Shown here piece by piece: positions 49,613 to 61,508 of a DNA stretch of 64,000 bases (the stretch's first letter is position 1; every line of letters begins with the position of its first letter). The DNA lies in assembly GCA_947034885.2 (NCBI GenBank), contig OX344750.2:31048821-31112820 (forward strand), in the 5' to 3' direction. The position numbers and the translations under genes are program-made. The notes beneath the pieces were generated by a model. That model was given only the letters and a program-made list of their open reading frames with translations. It was not told where the DNA came from and made no database searches. Origin of the DNA: Thuidium tamariscinum. Taxonomy: Eukaryota; Streptophyta; Bryopsida; Hypnales; Thuidiaceae.

Positions 49613-49893
49613 CTTGGAGGGGCCATAGCTCCGCCGTCCCTCATGGGACTAGTTCAACTCCATGGACAAGAGAAGAAGGAGAAGAGAGGGTGCTCCTAAT
49701 TACCAAGACTAAACTTTATAAGAGAGTCAAAGCCCCGCCGTCCCTCATGGGACTAGTTCAACTCCGTATACAAGAGAAGAGGGAGAAGAGAGGGTGCTCC
49801 TAATTACCAAGACTAAACATTATACGAGGGTCAAAGCTCTGCCGTCCCTCATGGGACTAGCTTAACCTCGTGTACAAGAGAAGAGGGAGAAGA
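49613..49893. repeat. 104-bp tandem repeat, about 2.7 copies
   Basis: GCCGTCCCTCATGGGACTAG occurs at 49633, 49737 and 49841, exactly 104 bp apart, each followed by a purine-rich GAGAAGAGGGAGAAGAG tract and CTAATTACCAAGACTAAAC. It lies in the transcribed part of LTR copy 5, between its TATA box and its exon. Confidence 0.88.
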
Positions 49894-50232
49894 AGGTGGG
49901 CACAAATTGCAACATACTTTCAAAGTCACCTCACAAGTCACCCCTCGGTTCTTCACAAGTCTCTCCCACAACAACCTTCACTTGTTTCACAACACAAAAG
50001 GTGGCCTACCATCAATTAGTATAAGTTCTAACAAAACTTGAGGGGGTCTCAAGTCCCCAAGTGTAAACCACAAGTACCAAGGATGTAACAACCCCCAAAA
50101 AACTATCAAAAGCTCCTTTGGCATAACAAATCAAAGGAAATCCGGCATAACCCGAGCCCAATAGTGCTCCTCCCTTAAATGGGTAGGAGTGAGAGAGAGA
50201 GAGAGAAAAAAAATGAGAGGAGAATGCCGCCC

Positions 50233-50240
50233 CTTTTATA
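50233..50240 (-). promoter_or_regulatory. LTR TATA box, copy 5
   Basis: On the minus strand GAGTATAAAAGGGGCGGCAT is followed by a pyrimidine-rich stretch including a (CT)n run (50194-50208 on the + strand is GA-rich). The form TATAAAAG plus a GC block matches the arrangement in the other LTRs. Confidence 0.6.
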
Positions 50241-51654
50241 CTCAAAAGGAAGCAATCCCCCCTTAATCTACTAAGAAAATCTAGATAAGGGAATTTAGGC
50301 GGTCCGTATATGTTTACCAATCCCAAATCTAACTATCCACTTAAGATCTACGTAATTTGAATTGAGTAATTCAAATCTTACCTAACCTTACAAGAACTTG
50401 CAAATCCACCTAATTTACCTTCCTCAAAATCTACAAGTTCCCACATGGGAGTGGTTCCCATATGTTCCCACCTACTTAAATTTGAAATTACTTACACCAA
50501 GCACTTGGAGCCCCTCCACTAACTTTTTGAGGTGGTACTTGCTCCCACATGAGCCCGGAGTTCTCCACGTGATCCCTACACGTTCCTCATAGCCATTGGA
50601 GCCCAAACTCTCCAAATTGGCATTGGGGAGCCTTAAACCCCATTTTCTCCTCCGTGTGTTGTCTCCAAAAGGCTAACTTTTGGAGTTTATCTTCGAATGG
50701 CAAACGGATTGCGCCATTGGGTGCGGAAGGTCAGAATTAGTCTAAAGAAAATCCTTTATCCTTGAAACTATGCCCTAAATCTTAAAGAATCTTAGTATAA
50801 GCTAGGGTCAAAGTTGGGATAAATTCCCAACTTTTGGAGTTTGGCTTTTTTGGACCCCAAATCTTCACCAAGCTCTTAATTAGATAGAGGGGGGTAGGAA
50901 TAGACCCAAAGTAGGCCTTGATCCGATGCCGTATGCCCCCGGTACGCCGGTCAACTGCAACTTCCGTCGTTTAAATTACCCATTGTGGAGGAATGTCGCC
51001 GATTCAGGGTCTTCCACTTATCGATTTGTCTTGAAACTTGGAGAAGCACTCCGTTGGTGTGAGACCGCCTCGCCGGATTTTTAGTGGGATTTTACCGCAC
51101 TTTGAGATATTCTTTTGAATTTCCACCCAAAGTCTGCCGCGGTTGACCGTCCGGGAAAATATCCAAACTATCTTGGGAAAATATCCAAATTATCTTGGAA
51201 AATTTCCAAACTTGGGAGGGGACCACCCATAGGATCCCCCCACATGGATGCAAACCTGCATCCCCACTGCGTACTCCTAGAATTAGGAAACCATCCAGTA
51301 CTTGCATTTTAAGGTTAGTATTCTGCCCGTATTCTCTTCGACGCTATGAGGAGTGGAGGATTCCTCCTAGAATCTTCCATGAGGACTTCCTAACCTAGCT
51401 AGGGCCTGTTTAGGCTTCTTACCCTAATCCTGTACATCACTATCAGTTTGACGTCTATTTAACCAAGACAAGACCCGTTTTGGATGCAAACTATTTTAAA
51501 CCCCATCTAATGACCAAATGGCATATTGGTATGTGTAATGCCAATACCGGTTTAATACTCTTTTGTGGGTTTTACGAGCCTAATTATGCCTTAGATTGTG
51601 TTCGAATTTGAAAAAAAAACCCGTGAGTCCCCGATGACGAATCAAGGGCTCACA

Positions 51655-51996
51655 CTTGAGCAGCACAAAAGTTTAAAAATCCCTTTTTTGAAAGATTGAA
51701 AAGTTGAAAATCATTCTTTAGAGTTATATGTATGTAGGAAGCTTTGAATCATTCTATTATAATTAATGAGATGAAAGTTATAAGGAGTTTTAGTTTGTAG
51801 ATAGGTATAGAGGCTTTGAAAATCATACCTACTTGCAAACTTAAACTCCTTATAACTTTCATCTCCATATATAATCATAATAGAATGATTCAAAGCTTTC
51901 TATGTACATTTACTTTCAGAAAACCAATTTAGCCTTTTTTTTCTTTTAATTCTTTTAGAAAGGGATGTTTCAAAGAACTTTTTTAAAATGCCCGAG
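51655..51996 (+). repeat. Array unit 8, compact palindrome between two LTR insertions
   Basis: Left arm and right arm of the unit palindrome, with centre near 51810 (AGATAGGTATAGAG facing CATACCTACTT). The arms contain GAATCATTCTATTATAATTAATG and its mirror. Confidence 0.8.
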
Positions 51997-52275
51997 TGTG
52001 GGCGCTTTATTTCTACCCTTAGAATAAAGTATGCACAACGAGATTTTTATTGTTTTGTCAACAAATCTTAATCAATGCCTATCCTATGTGTAATCCACTT
52101 ACGCCTTTCAAGCTATGGATTTTGCTATTTTCCTACTCCTAATTGATTCATTTTCAATTACTTTGTTTGAAATAACCTTCACATTTAGTTCTTTGCCCAA
52201 TTTTGACTATTTTTGTCAATACTAAGGTCCCTTTAATGGTTATCAAGCAAAGAATGAATTGAACTAAGTTGTAGA
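51997..52275 (-). mobile_element. LTR fragment, minus strand
   Basis: TGTGGGCGCTTTATTTCTACCC matches the 3' end of the minus-strand LTR copy 5, and similarity continues through TTTCAAGCTATGGATTTTGCTATT. It fades by about 52275 with no other LTR end, so it is a truncated insertion. Confidence 0.65.
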
Positions 52276-52944
52276 GCCTCATGTTCTCTTTCCAAAATGA
52301 TAAAAAAATCTCATTTTTTCTTTATTCCCTAAGGGATAATTGTAGATGAAGTTTGATTACAAGACTAACTTTTAACCTCTAAAGGACCAGATTGCATTTT
52401 TTGGCAATATAGAAACTTTAGGCAGGTATATGTCAATAGAGTTTTCCATATTTTAGGCTGAAATTTTAGTAGAATGTGTGGAGGAGGAATATCTTTCATG
52501 TGCCCAAATTTCATGACATTTGGAAATGTCAATAAAAAATTATAGCCTCATATGTTATTCTTTTACGTAACAGGGCAGTTTGGGTAGATCAAAAAAATCA
52601 CTTTCTTCAAAAACCAAAGTTTGAAATTGGTTTTTTATGTTGATATATATGTGAAAAGCTTTGAATCATTCCATTTCAATCAATGAGTCCAAAGTTATGA
52701 GGAGTTTTAGTTTGCGGGCAGTTATAGAATCTCTACCTCAAAATAAACTTTGAAGTCCTTTATTTAACTCAATTTTCAATATTTTTTGAAAAAAACAAAA
52801 TCTTAGGATGTAGATTGCTTATTACAACATTACAACCATTGGGATTGTCATTTTTCAATTCCATAATTAAAGTCTTAACGATTTAGTGTTTTGAATCATT
52901 CTCTACCTCATTCTACTTACTATTTTTTTTTCCTATATGTTGTC
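52276..52944 (+). repeat. Array unit 9, left part
   Basis: A short unassigned stretch (52276-52370) is followed by diverged array sequence: the junction-hairpin remnant CTCTAAAGGACCAGATTGCA, the forward arm and the TATATGTTGT landmark, where the fold-back element is inserted. Confidence 0.65.
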
Positions 52945-54342
52945 CAGTGGGGTACCAATCAAAATGTCGTTTTTGAATTCGCAATAAGAAAAATTTCAGT
53001 ATTGCCAACTTTGAAAGCCTCCTGAGAGCTCAAAAATTGGTATTTTACCACAAAATTTGTACCACAGCATCATCTTTAAGTTAGTTATATGAATGCCATA
53101 TTTCAAGGCCAAAAAACTCATCGAAAAGAAGTTATTCAAAATCTACCAACATGGATAGTGGTGAGAAACATTTCACTACTTTCAACTTTGACACCTTCCT
53201 AAGGATTGAGTTTTTTTTCTTTTGCCATGAAATTTGTGTCATAAAACAATCTCTATGTTTTTAATATGCATAAAAAATTTCAAGTTAAAAAAATAAATTT
53301 CAAAGAAGATATTTGAAATCTCCCAATAGGTGTAGTTTTGAGAAAATTTTCACAATTGCCAACTTTGACACCCTCCCAAGGGCTGAAAAATTGGTTTCTT
53401 ACCATGAATTTTTCTTTGTGAAGTCATCTATATGTTGATAATATGTGTTACAAATTTCAAGTTCAAATGAATTACCAAAAAAAAATATACAAAATCTCCC
53501 AACATGTGTAGTTGTGAAGAGGAGTTTTTGAGCCCTTAGTATAGTGTTATTTTGTGAAGCAAAGTTTGACACGAATGTAAAAACTCAACCTCACAACTAC
53601 ACATGTTGAGAGATTTTGAATATCTTTTTTTAGGTAAGTGTTTTGAACTTGAAATTTAGAGAATATATTATCAACACAAAGTTGATCTTATTCAAAAACA
53701 TTCATGTTAAATAGACAAATTTTCAGCCCTTGGGAGGGTGTCAAAGTCGGCAATAATGAAGATTTTCTCACAATTGCACATGTTGGGAGATTTTGTATAT
53801 CTTTTTTTTGGTAATTCATTTGAACTTGAAATTTGTAATATATATTATCGACATATAGATGACTTCACAAAGAAAAATTCATGGTAAGAAACCAATTTTT
53901 CAGCCCTTGGGAGGGTGTCAAAGTTGGCAATTGTGAAAATTTTCTCAAAACTACACCTATTGGGAGATTTCAAATATCTTCTTTGAAATTTATTTTTTTA
54001 CCTTGAAATTTTTTATACATATTAAAAACATAGAGATTGTTTCATGACAAAAATTTCATGGCAAAAGAAAAAAAAATTCAATCCTAAAGAAGGTGTCAAA
54101 GTTGAAAATAGTGAAATGTTTCTCACCACTATCCATGTTGGTAGATTTTGAATAACTTCTTTTTGGTGAATTTTTTGGCCTTGAAATTTGGTGTACATAT
54201 AACTAACTTAAAGATGATGCTGTGATACAAATTTTGTGGTAAAATACCAATTTTTGAGCTCTCAGGAAGCTTTCAAAGTTGGCAGTGCAGAAATTTTTCT
54301 CACTACAAATTCAAAAACGACATTTTGATTGGTACCCCACTG
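52945..54342 (+). mobile_element. Fold-back element A with long inverted repeats (1398 bp)
   Basis: CAGTGGGGTACCAATCAAAATG faces CATTTTGATTGGTACCCCACTG. The arms (about 575 bp left, 755 bp right) are made of diverged tandem blocks of about 180 bp around CAACTTTGACACCCTCC and AATCTCCCAACATGTGTAG, surrounding a unique centre of about 65 bp (53521-53585). The right flank is TA; the left flank TC is TA in the sister copy. CAGT ends with a TA target point to the Tc1/mariner superfamily. No transposase. Confidence 0.78.
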
Positions 54343-54807
54343 TACAATTCCAAATGTTCTGAAATTTTTCAAGCATGTATCTAACTTGACATGAAGAATG
54401 AATTCAAGGGTCATTGCACAAAACACATGTACTATTTGTTACGTTTTGTCACATCCTAGTTTTTGATTTTTTTTTTTGCCATAACTTTTGTGTTTTAGCT
54501 CCAAATGACTCAAAATTTATAGGGAAGCTACTAATAGCTATTATGTATCTAAAATGAATTTTAGATATTTTTCAAAAATAATTTATTATTTTTAAATAGC
54601 CCCAAAAATTTCTCACAATACTTGATTTAAGGGTTTTTTTCTCCATGGTGGAAAATTCTGAAACTTTTTTCATAACTTTTCAAACTAGCCTACTACAAGA
54701 TCATATGTTTACATTTGTCCAAAGGTGTTTTAAGAAAAAAATTTGGTACTTGTCCTAAAATAGCAGTTTTAGAGTGCTTCTCGTGAAAACATAGTCACAG
54801 TCCTTTA
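54343..54807 (+). repeat. Array unit 9, diverged remainder
   Basis: Starts TACAATTCCAAATGTTCTG, the direct continuation of the array after the fold-back element, and runs with heavy divergence to TTTAGGGATTAA. Confidence 0.6.
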
Positions 54808-55642
54808 GGGATTAAACTTCATTTGTCAATTGCAAACAGTCTACTATCAAAATGAAGTGTGTATTTTTTGGTTATTTTCTATTCTTTAACTTCTACTGAA
54901 GTTTAAAGTTTAACTTGGTTTGGTCAACTCTAGTTGATTTTCATCCAAATGGACGCTACTTTTGGCTAAAACTTCATTCTACCCTAACTCCTTCACTATT
55001 TGATCAAAATGTTAAGTAAATTGAGTTTTTTGATCCCTAAATTATTCTCTCCAAGATCCTGCTTCTAACTTATTTTTTGGAATCTTTTTGACTTAATTGA
55101 TAAATTGTTAACCAATTCTCACTATTTGGGTGAATTTTTAGTTTAACTTAAAAAGGTGAATTGATTTTATCTTAAGAAGGTCTAATTTCACCTTAAACTT
55201 TGACTTCTAGATAAATGTGAATTTTTGTGGGTAAATTTTAACTCTCAACTAGTTCATCAAAATTTTATCCGTCAAATTCTTTTTACTTATACTAGTCAAA
55301 AATCACTTGGATTTTATCTTTTGACTTTTCCTTTAGTCAAGGTTAATTTCCTTCTTTCAATTTTTGGATAAAATTAATTATAAGTAAATTTTGACTGTCA
55401 ACGGGTTTATCAAAATTTACTTGCTAATTACTTCCCTTGGAATTAGTTTTGTATTTTGATTTTTTTTTCTTCTACTTTTAATTTAAAGTCTAAATTCTAC
55501 TCCAAAATTACTTCAATATAATTTCTAATTTTTGGCCTAATATTATCCATTCGTAACTTCTAAACTTCTTGACATGTTCAATTTTTGGATTAAGTATTGT
55601 TTTGAAAAGCTAATAAAATTGACTAACTACTTCTATCTTTAA

Positions 55643-56380
55643 CCCCTAAAGCCCTGAACTTCATTTTTTGGCACCATAGCAATTTAAGGCAGCTCACTAC
55701 GAATGGAATTTTTATTTTTTTTATTTGAAATTTTCACACAACATGTGTCCAAGGAGTAGCTTCAAGGACCAACAATTTTCATAACTTTTGACTACACAGT
55801 TAAAAAGTTATGGCATGATATGTCATTTTGTTTGAAGTGAGGGCAGCTTGGGCAGCTGAAAAAACTTCTTTAAAATTTTGTTTTTCAAAAGTAAAATCCC
55901 AAGTTGATTCTTTAGGTTTTTACAAACATGGGAAGCTTTGAATCATTCCATTTGAATTCAGGAATCAAAAGTTATGAGAAATTTTAGTTTGTGGGTAGGT
56001 ATGGTCTTCAAAAATTTCATACCTACCCACAAACTAAAATTACTCATAACTTTTGACTCCTTAATCCAAATGGAATGAAACAAAGCTTCATATATCTACA
56101 AAAACCTAAAGAATCAATTTGAAATTTCACTTTTGAAAAAATAGTTTTTGTAACGAAGTTTTTTCAGCTGCCCCAGCTGCCCTTTGAATAAAGAAAACGA
56201 CATATCATGCCATAATTTTTTAACCTTAAAGTCAAAAGTTATGAAAATTGTTGTGACTTAAAGCTACTCCTTGGGCACATCTTGTGTAAAAATTTCACCA
56301 AAAAAAGATAAAAACTCCATTCATAGTGAGTTGCCTAAGAAATTTATAATGCCAAAAAACGCACCTCAGGGCTTTAGGGA
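55643..56380. mobile_element. TTAA-flanked palindromic element (738 bp)
   Basis: CCCCTAAAGCCCTGAACTTC faces CGCACCTCAGGGCTTTAGGG, with TTAA on both sides (55639-55642, 56381-56384). The whole element is one long palindrome centred near 56010. Its arms hold the same modules as the array units (GTTATGGCATGATATGTC, GAATCATTCCATTTGAATTC, GTGGGTAGGTATG). It lies outside the array, in the LTR-like region, so it is an independent insertion. The ends and TTAA target suggest a piggyBac-type MITE. Confidence 0.75.
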
Positions 56381-56506
56381 TTAATTTGTAATTTCCTACT
56401 AGTTGTAAGTGTCCGATTTTAAATTGAATTTCAACGACTAATATCTAATCCTACTTTAAATGAAATTATAGAAGAAAAAAAAGGAAAGGAAAATTCACCA
56501 ACCCAC

Positions 56507-56620
56507 CTTCATCATGACCACTTCGAGATCTTCTTGCGCTCCCAAAGCTTCTCTGCGATGTGCCAATTGGACTTCCAATTCGACAATTTCATATTTGAAT
56601 GTTGTATTTTGTATGCTCAT
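56507..56620 (-). CDS. Putative first coding exon, LTR-like minus region
   Basis: On the minus strand ATG at 56620 opens 38 codons and ends ATGATGAAG|GTGGGT; without splicing the frame stops three codons on. The peptide starts MSIQNTTFKYEIVELEVQL and continues AHRREALGAQEDLEVVMMK, a charged helix-like sequence with heptad-like leucine and valine spacing, quite unlike the low-complexity frames around it. It shares no residues worth aligning with the other exons but has the same layout: ATG, short exon, codon-boundary donor, then non-coding LTR sequence. Single copy; function unknown. Confidence 0.4.
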
Positions 56621-57898
56621 ACAACACCTTGAATATCTTGTATTTTCTTTTCTTCTCTCCTTCCTTTTCTTCTTCCTTCTTTTTGGATTTTTCTTTATCT
56701 TTAAATCTCTTTTCTTTCCTTTCCAATGGCTCCCAACATCAAAACATATAAAAATCCTAATATAATCTAATTTCTAATTTAATTGCTAAATGGTTTTCAA
56801 AGTCAAATTCCACAACAACTAAGTTTTTCCAACTTCTCTCTAGTTTAACAAACCTTTAGAGCTTCTCCAAAGTCAAAAGATTCTCTATTTTTTTTCCTTT
56901 TGTCTCCTAATCAAAATAAAAATGCGTTTAAAAAGTCAAACTTTTCAGTAATGGGTGGTGCACCTTTGGTCCCAACTCTTCTCTTCTTTCCAACTTCACT
57001 TGAATGCTTATAGTATTACTTCAACTTGATTTGGGTTCAATTTTGAGCTTCCAGTTTGCTAGATCATATTTCCAGGGTTGAGTTTTGAATTGCAATCAAC
57101 CTCCAAATGAGACCTTCGGCCAATCCAGACCCTGCCTTAGTTGTTGCTTCACCAATTTGGAGGTTTTAATCCCAAATTCTTGGATCTTCGTATAGGGACC
57201 CTTTCAAATCAAAATAAAATACAAAAATAGTTGTTAGGAAAAGAAAAGCTTTGCAATCTGAGGATTTAGGCTCGAATTTTAACAACATTTCAACAAAATT
57301 TAGTAAATGAAGTAAACAAATTTTAGAATTTTGGTGATAGCTTCACTGTACTAGAGGTTTTAGCCTCAAATGCTGAAACAATTTTGCAAGAGATCCATTT
57401 ACACAAGGACTTCTCAGAGATTTGGACCAACCCAAAAACTCTATAAATGACTCAACAAGACCTTGAACCACGTATATCAACTAAACAATAGGGGGATTTA
57501 TGAGTCAGACCAATCCATATTCAAATCCCATGCAAAGCAATTAGCAGAATATTTGTTAGTAAATAGACTCTTAAAAAGGACTTCAACACTCTCACAAATG
57601 TTGTACAAAACTTGTAGGGGGGTTTCTCAAAAAAAATGGGAAATCCTACACAATAAGCTTGAATGCAAAGGGTTAGGACACTCTTAGATTGCAACAATAA
57701 TCACCAAGCACCTTAAAAGGACCCCAACGTCCTTTGAAAGAGCTCAAAAACACAAGAATGACCAAGAAAACACAATGAAAATCAAATTATAATGAAAAAA
57801 CAAGAATTTTGGCAAATACCAAAAAATCTCAACAACCTAGCCACATATGGTACAAGTACAAAATGCATAAAAGGGGTGTGAAGTGAGGAGAGGGGGAG

Positions 57899-57910
57899 GC
57901 CTTTTAAACT
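57899..57910 (-). promoter_or_regulatory. Possible TATA-like element in LTR-like region
   Basis: On the minus strand AAGTTTAAAAGGCCTCCCCC lies upstream of a CT-rich stretch, comparable with TATAAAAGGGGCGG in LTR copy 5. The motif is TTTAAAAG rather than a canonical TATA. Confidence 0.3.
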
Positions 57911-58368
57911 TTTCTAAGGCCTCCTCCCCCCTCAAATTACTTACTAAACTACCTAAGGGAAAACTAAAATTAAAGTTTAAAAATCTACTCTACAATTGTG
58001 ACCATTCTAACTTTTGGAAAAATGGTCCAATTGTCAAATGAATAGTGCTATTGACTTCAAAAGACCCTAATTAGTTTGTGAAAATCCTTACCCCTTATTG
58101 TCAAAGCCAAATTGCACTTAAAAGCTAACAATTAAAAACCAGTGAAAAAACTTGAAAATTCAACTTTTAGAAATGATTTTTTCTAGAGTTATTGACTAGC
58201 CAAGGTTGTCGGGAAGGTCCAAAAATGTAAGAAAAGAGTCCACGTTGACTCAAATCGTACACCGGATGCTCCTTGTATATTGGTCAATTTGCAAAGAATT
58301 TGATAAAACCATTAAAAGTCATTGCCATTGCCAATTTTGGTACTTGTTGATGTTAGAATGTCTTGAAA

Positions 58369-61300
58369 TTTGTCATGCAATAATAATTTAACCATGAAGT
58401 CAGAAGCTATGAAAACAATTGGGCCTTAACCTCTGAAGCCCTAAATTGTATTTTTTGGCAATATAGCGTTGCAGGGTACCTCAATCTGAATGGAGTTTCT
58501 TTTCTTTTTCTTTGAAATTTTCACAAAACATTTCTCCAAATAGGAGCTTTAAGGCCCAACGACTTTCATACCTTTTCACTACATGGTTAAAAAACTATGG
58601 CATGATTTATTGTTTTCTTTACTTAGTAGGCAACCTGGGCAGCTGGAAAAACTTCTTTAAGAATAAATCTTTTAAGAAATAAAAACTTGAAATTAATTTC
58701 TTAAATTTATATCTATATGTAAAGCTTTGAATCATTCTATTTTGATTAATAAGATAAAAGTTTTGAGGTGTTTTAGTCTGGGATAGCTTACGGGTAGTTA
58801 TAGAACCTCTATTCTATAAAAATATTTGAAATCTTTTACTTAGTTCAATTTTGAATATTTAAAAAAAAATTAAAACATTGCATGAAGATTGTCTACTTCA
58901 ATTATACAACAATTGCTATTGGCACATGATTCTATTTCCTTAAATAAATTGTTTGCAATGTTTTGAAGCGTTTTCTACTTCTTTCTACCTACTATTTTCT
59001 TCAAATATTTTGTACAATTCCAAATGATTTGAAATTTTTTGAGCATATAGCCAAATTGTATTGAAAATTGAATTCAAAAAATAACCACCCTTTTAAACAT
59101 TTTGTCATACAAATGTGACCTTGTGAAGGGCAATTGCCCAAGTTTTTGCATGGATGAAAAATGAATTACTGCCAATTCAAATATTAATATCCTCCAATAT
59201 TTACAATGAGAAATTCTCAAATTTTTTCCACGTCCTTTTAAACCACTTTCCTATAGGGTCCTATAGTTACACATGTCAAAACATGTTTTTTTCTAAAATA
59301 TTTCACTTCAATTAGAAGTCACAATTTTAGAGCATTTTTTGGAAAACATAGTTTCAAACCTTTGGTGGGTTAAAGCAACTCCTTGGGCACATGTTGTGTC
59401 AAAAATTTTAAGAAAAAAATTAAACATTGTACTTGGAATGCGCTTCTCAAAATCGCGATGATTCCAAAAAAGGAGCTCGGTCCTCTAGGGGTTAAGGGAG
59501 ATTCACCTATATCTAATCACCCTAGCACATTGTAAGTAGTATAAAGCAAATGAATGAAAAATTTTCCCATGCTGAAAGACAAGGAATATGGGGATTACAG
59601 ATTTTTTATACTTTTATTTCTCACATTGAATTTACTACAAACTTTTGGAATCCCAAAAGTGCTCCAAAACCCATTGCCAATGTCTATATTCTTCAAATTC
59701 ATGAACACCTTCTAGTCAACCCCAACATGTATAGAAAGTGAGCCTATAGTTGGAGGTCCATAAAACATTAAGGCTTTAAAAATATCTAGCTCTTCACTTA
59801 TGCTCTATTTGTTTATTTTCCTTTTTCCAATTTTAGCTAGGTATAGAATTGTGCATTTTCAAAAGCCCAATAACGCACCTATTCACCATTGCGTGCAAAC
59901 TTCAAAATTCCATGACAAAAGAAGACTAACCCATGTCCACCAAACTCTGTTGTTGTCATCTTACTTTTGACTTCTATTGGACCACGAAAGTCATACAAGT
60001 CCACTCATGTTCCAACAAAATCAGTGCAATCCTACCAACACAAGATAACATCACAATCTTTTATTGGCCAATGTTTACAATCTTCCAATTCAAGATTGTT
60101 GAATCATAAACACTTGATAGCCACCCCTAACATGCGTACAAAGTAAGCCTAAAGTTATAGGCCCACAAAACAATCAAGCTTTTAAAATATTTAGCTTTCA
60201 AAATATACTCTATTTGTACATTTTCTTTTTTCATTGTGTTAGCTACGTATAGAATTGTGCATTTACAACTCCAAAACGCACCTACTCACCACTGCGTACA
60301 AACTTCAAAAACTCATGACTAATGAAGACCAACCCATGTCCACCAAATCCTATTGCTATCATCCTACTTTTGACTTCTATTGGACCACAAAAGTCTTACC
60401 AGTCCATTCATGTTTCAATAAAATCATTGCATTTCTACCAACTGAGGGTAAAGTCTCAATCTTTTATTGCAGAATCCTTAAGTTAAACTACATGCATGGA
60501 AAGGTGGTTGTAGGTTGTTTATTGGACATTTATAACTCCACTCTACGGGCAATTATTTACTTTTAGGATAGAATACTTTAGAAATTTATAGAAATTTTAA
60601 TTTTAATTAAAAGTTTATTATTTCACTTGGATTTGATTTATGAAACAAGTGCATACATAGAAAAATATGTGCCCGTCTTGATGTTGGCCCCAAGACATAG
60701 AGATTGAAAACTTGGGTGGTAAAAGGCTTTTCTACATAATTATGCCTAGCTCAAGAAATCACAAAACAACTAAACCTCACAAAAAAATAAGAAGTAGAAA
60801 GAAGTAGAAAATGCTCCAAAATACTATATTGCGAACAATTTATTTATGGAAATGGAAAACGCCAATTCCAATGGTTGTAATAATGTAATAAAAGTCTTCA
60901 CTCACTGTTTTAATTTCTTTTCAAAATCATTAAAAATTGAATTTAATAAAGGATTTCAAACTTCTTTTGTAAAGTAGAGATTCTATAATTTCCCGCAAAC
61001 TACCCTAAACTAAAACACCTTATAACTTTCATGTCATTAATCAAAATGGAATGATTCAAAGCTTTCAAAATAGATATAAGTTAAATTAACCTATTTCAAA
61101 TTTTTTATTTCTTAAGATAATTTATTTCTATACAATTTTCAAGCTGCCCGAGTAGCTAGCCGAGTAAAGGAAACAACATATCATGCCATAATTTTCTATC
61201 CATGTAGTGATTTTCTATCCATAATTAAATGATTCATTCCTTTCTATGAATTGAGGCTTCTTTCATAGAAGGATATCTTAAATATAAGCTTGCCTATATA

Positions 61301-61508
61301 TTGGAAGTGAGGCAATGACTGCCTCTTTTGAGCTCATTGTGAAATGTTATGAAAATTATTGGGACATAATTTCTAAAGTCCCAAACAACATTTTTTTTGG
61401 CAATATAGCAATTTAAGACAACTTATTCTACATTTATTTATTTTTCTTTAACTTTCTACAAAACATTTTTAGGAGCAATAGCTTTAAGGCCCAACAATTT
61501 TCATACCT
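58369..61508 (+). repeat. Array unit 10, near complete
   Basis: Junction hairpin (about 58400-58620), forward arm, loop with GCATATAGCC, GTGCTCCAAAACCC, two sub-repeats (about 59925, 60325), the GATTTGATTTATGAAAC landmark (60630), reverse arm and the start of the next junction hairpin. A local duplication GTAGTGATTTTCTATCCAT plus about 110 bp of unmatched sequence is present at 61195-61330. Confidence 0.8.

Larger units (their letters stand above)
47968..51654 (-). mobile_element. Giant solo LTR, copy 5, minus strand (3687 bp)
   Basis: On the + strand it begins TGTGGGCGTTTCATTCCC and ends CAAGGGCTCACA; on the minus strand it therefore starts TGTGAGCCCTTGA like the other copies. CTTGA flanks both sides exactly (47963-47967, 51655-51659). 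The segment at 51075-51115 mirrors the GCGGTAAAATCTCACTAAAAAT block of copy 1. The body is a different subfamily: its own TATA region, a 104-bp tandem repeat, a 29-bp minisatellite and a different first exon. No internal region. Confidence 0.86.
54808..58368 (-). mobile_element. LTR-like region on the minus strand, unclear ends
   Basis: About 3.5 kb not shared with the array, inserted between TTTAGGGATTAA and GTCATGCAATAATAATTTAACC. In layout it resembles LTR copy 5 read on the minus strand: a GC/pyrimidine block with TTTAAAAGG (57899-57910), leader sequence, a short ATG exon with a GTGGGT donor (56507-56620), then AT-rich sequence. I could not find TG...CA ends or a target duplication; array bases appear to be missing at the junction. 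It contains the TTAA-flanked palindrome 55643-56380. Open frames at 57463-57687 and 58206-58391 have no recognised domain. Confidence 0.4.

Noticed and set aside
47968..52275. A complete LTR retrotransposon with two LTRs and a 342-bp internal part
   Set aside because: Copy 5 has its own perfect CTTGA duplication directly at both ends, which fits a solo LTR; the second piece is only 280 bp and the intervening DNA is ordinary array palindrome.
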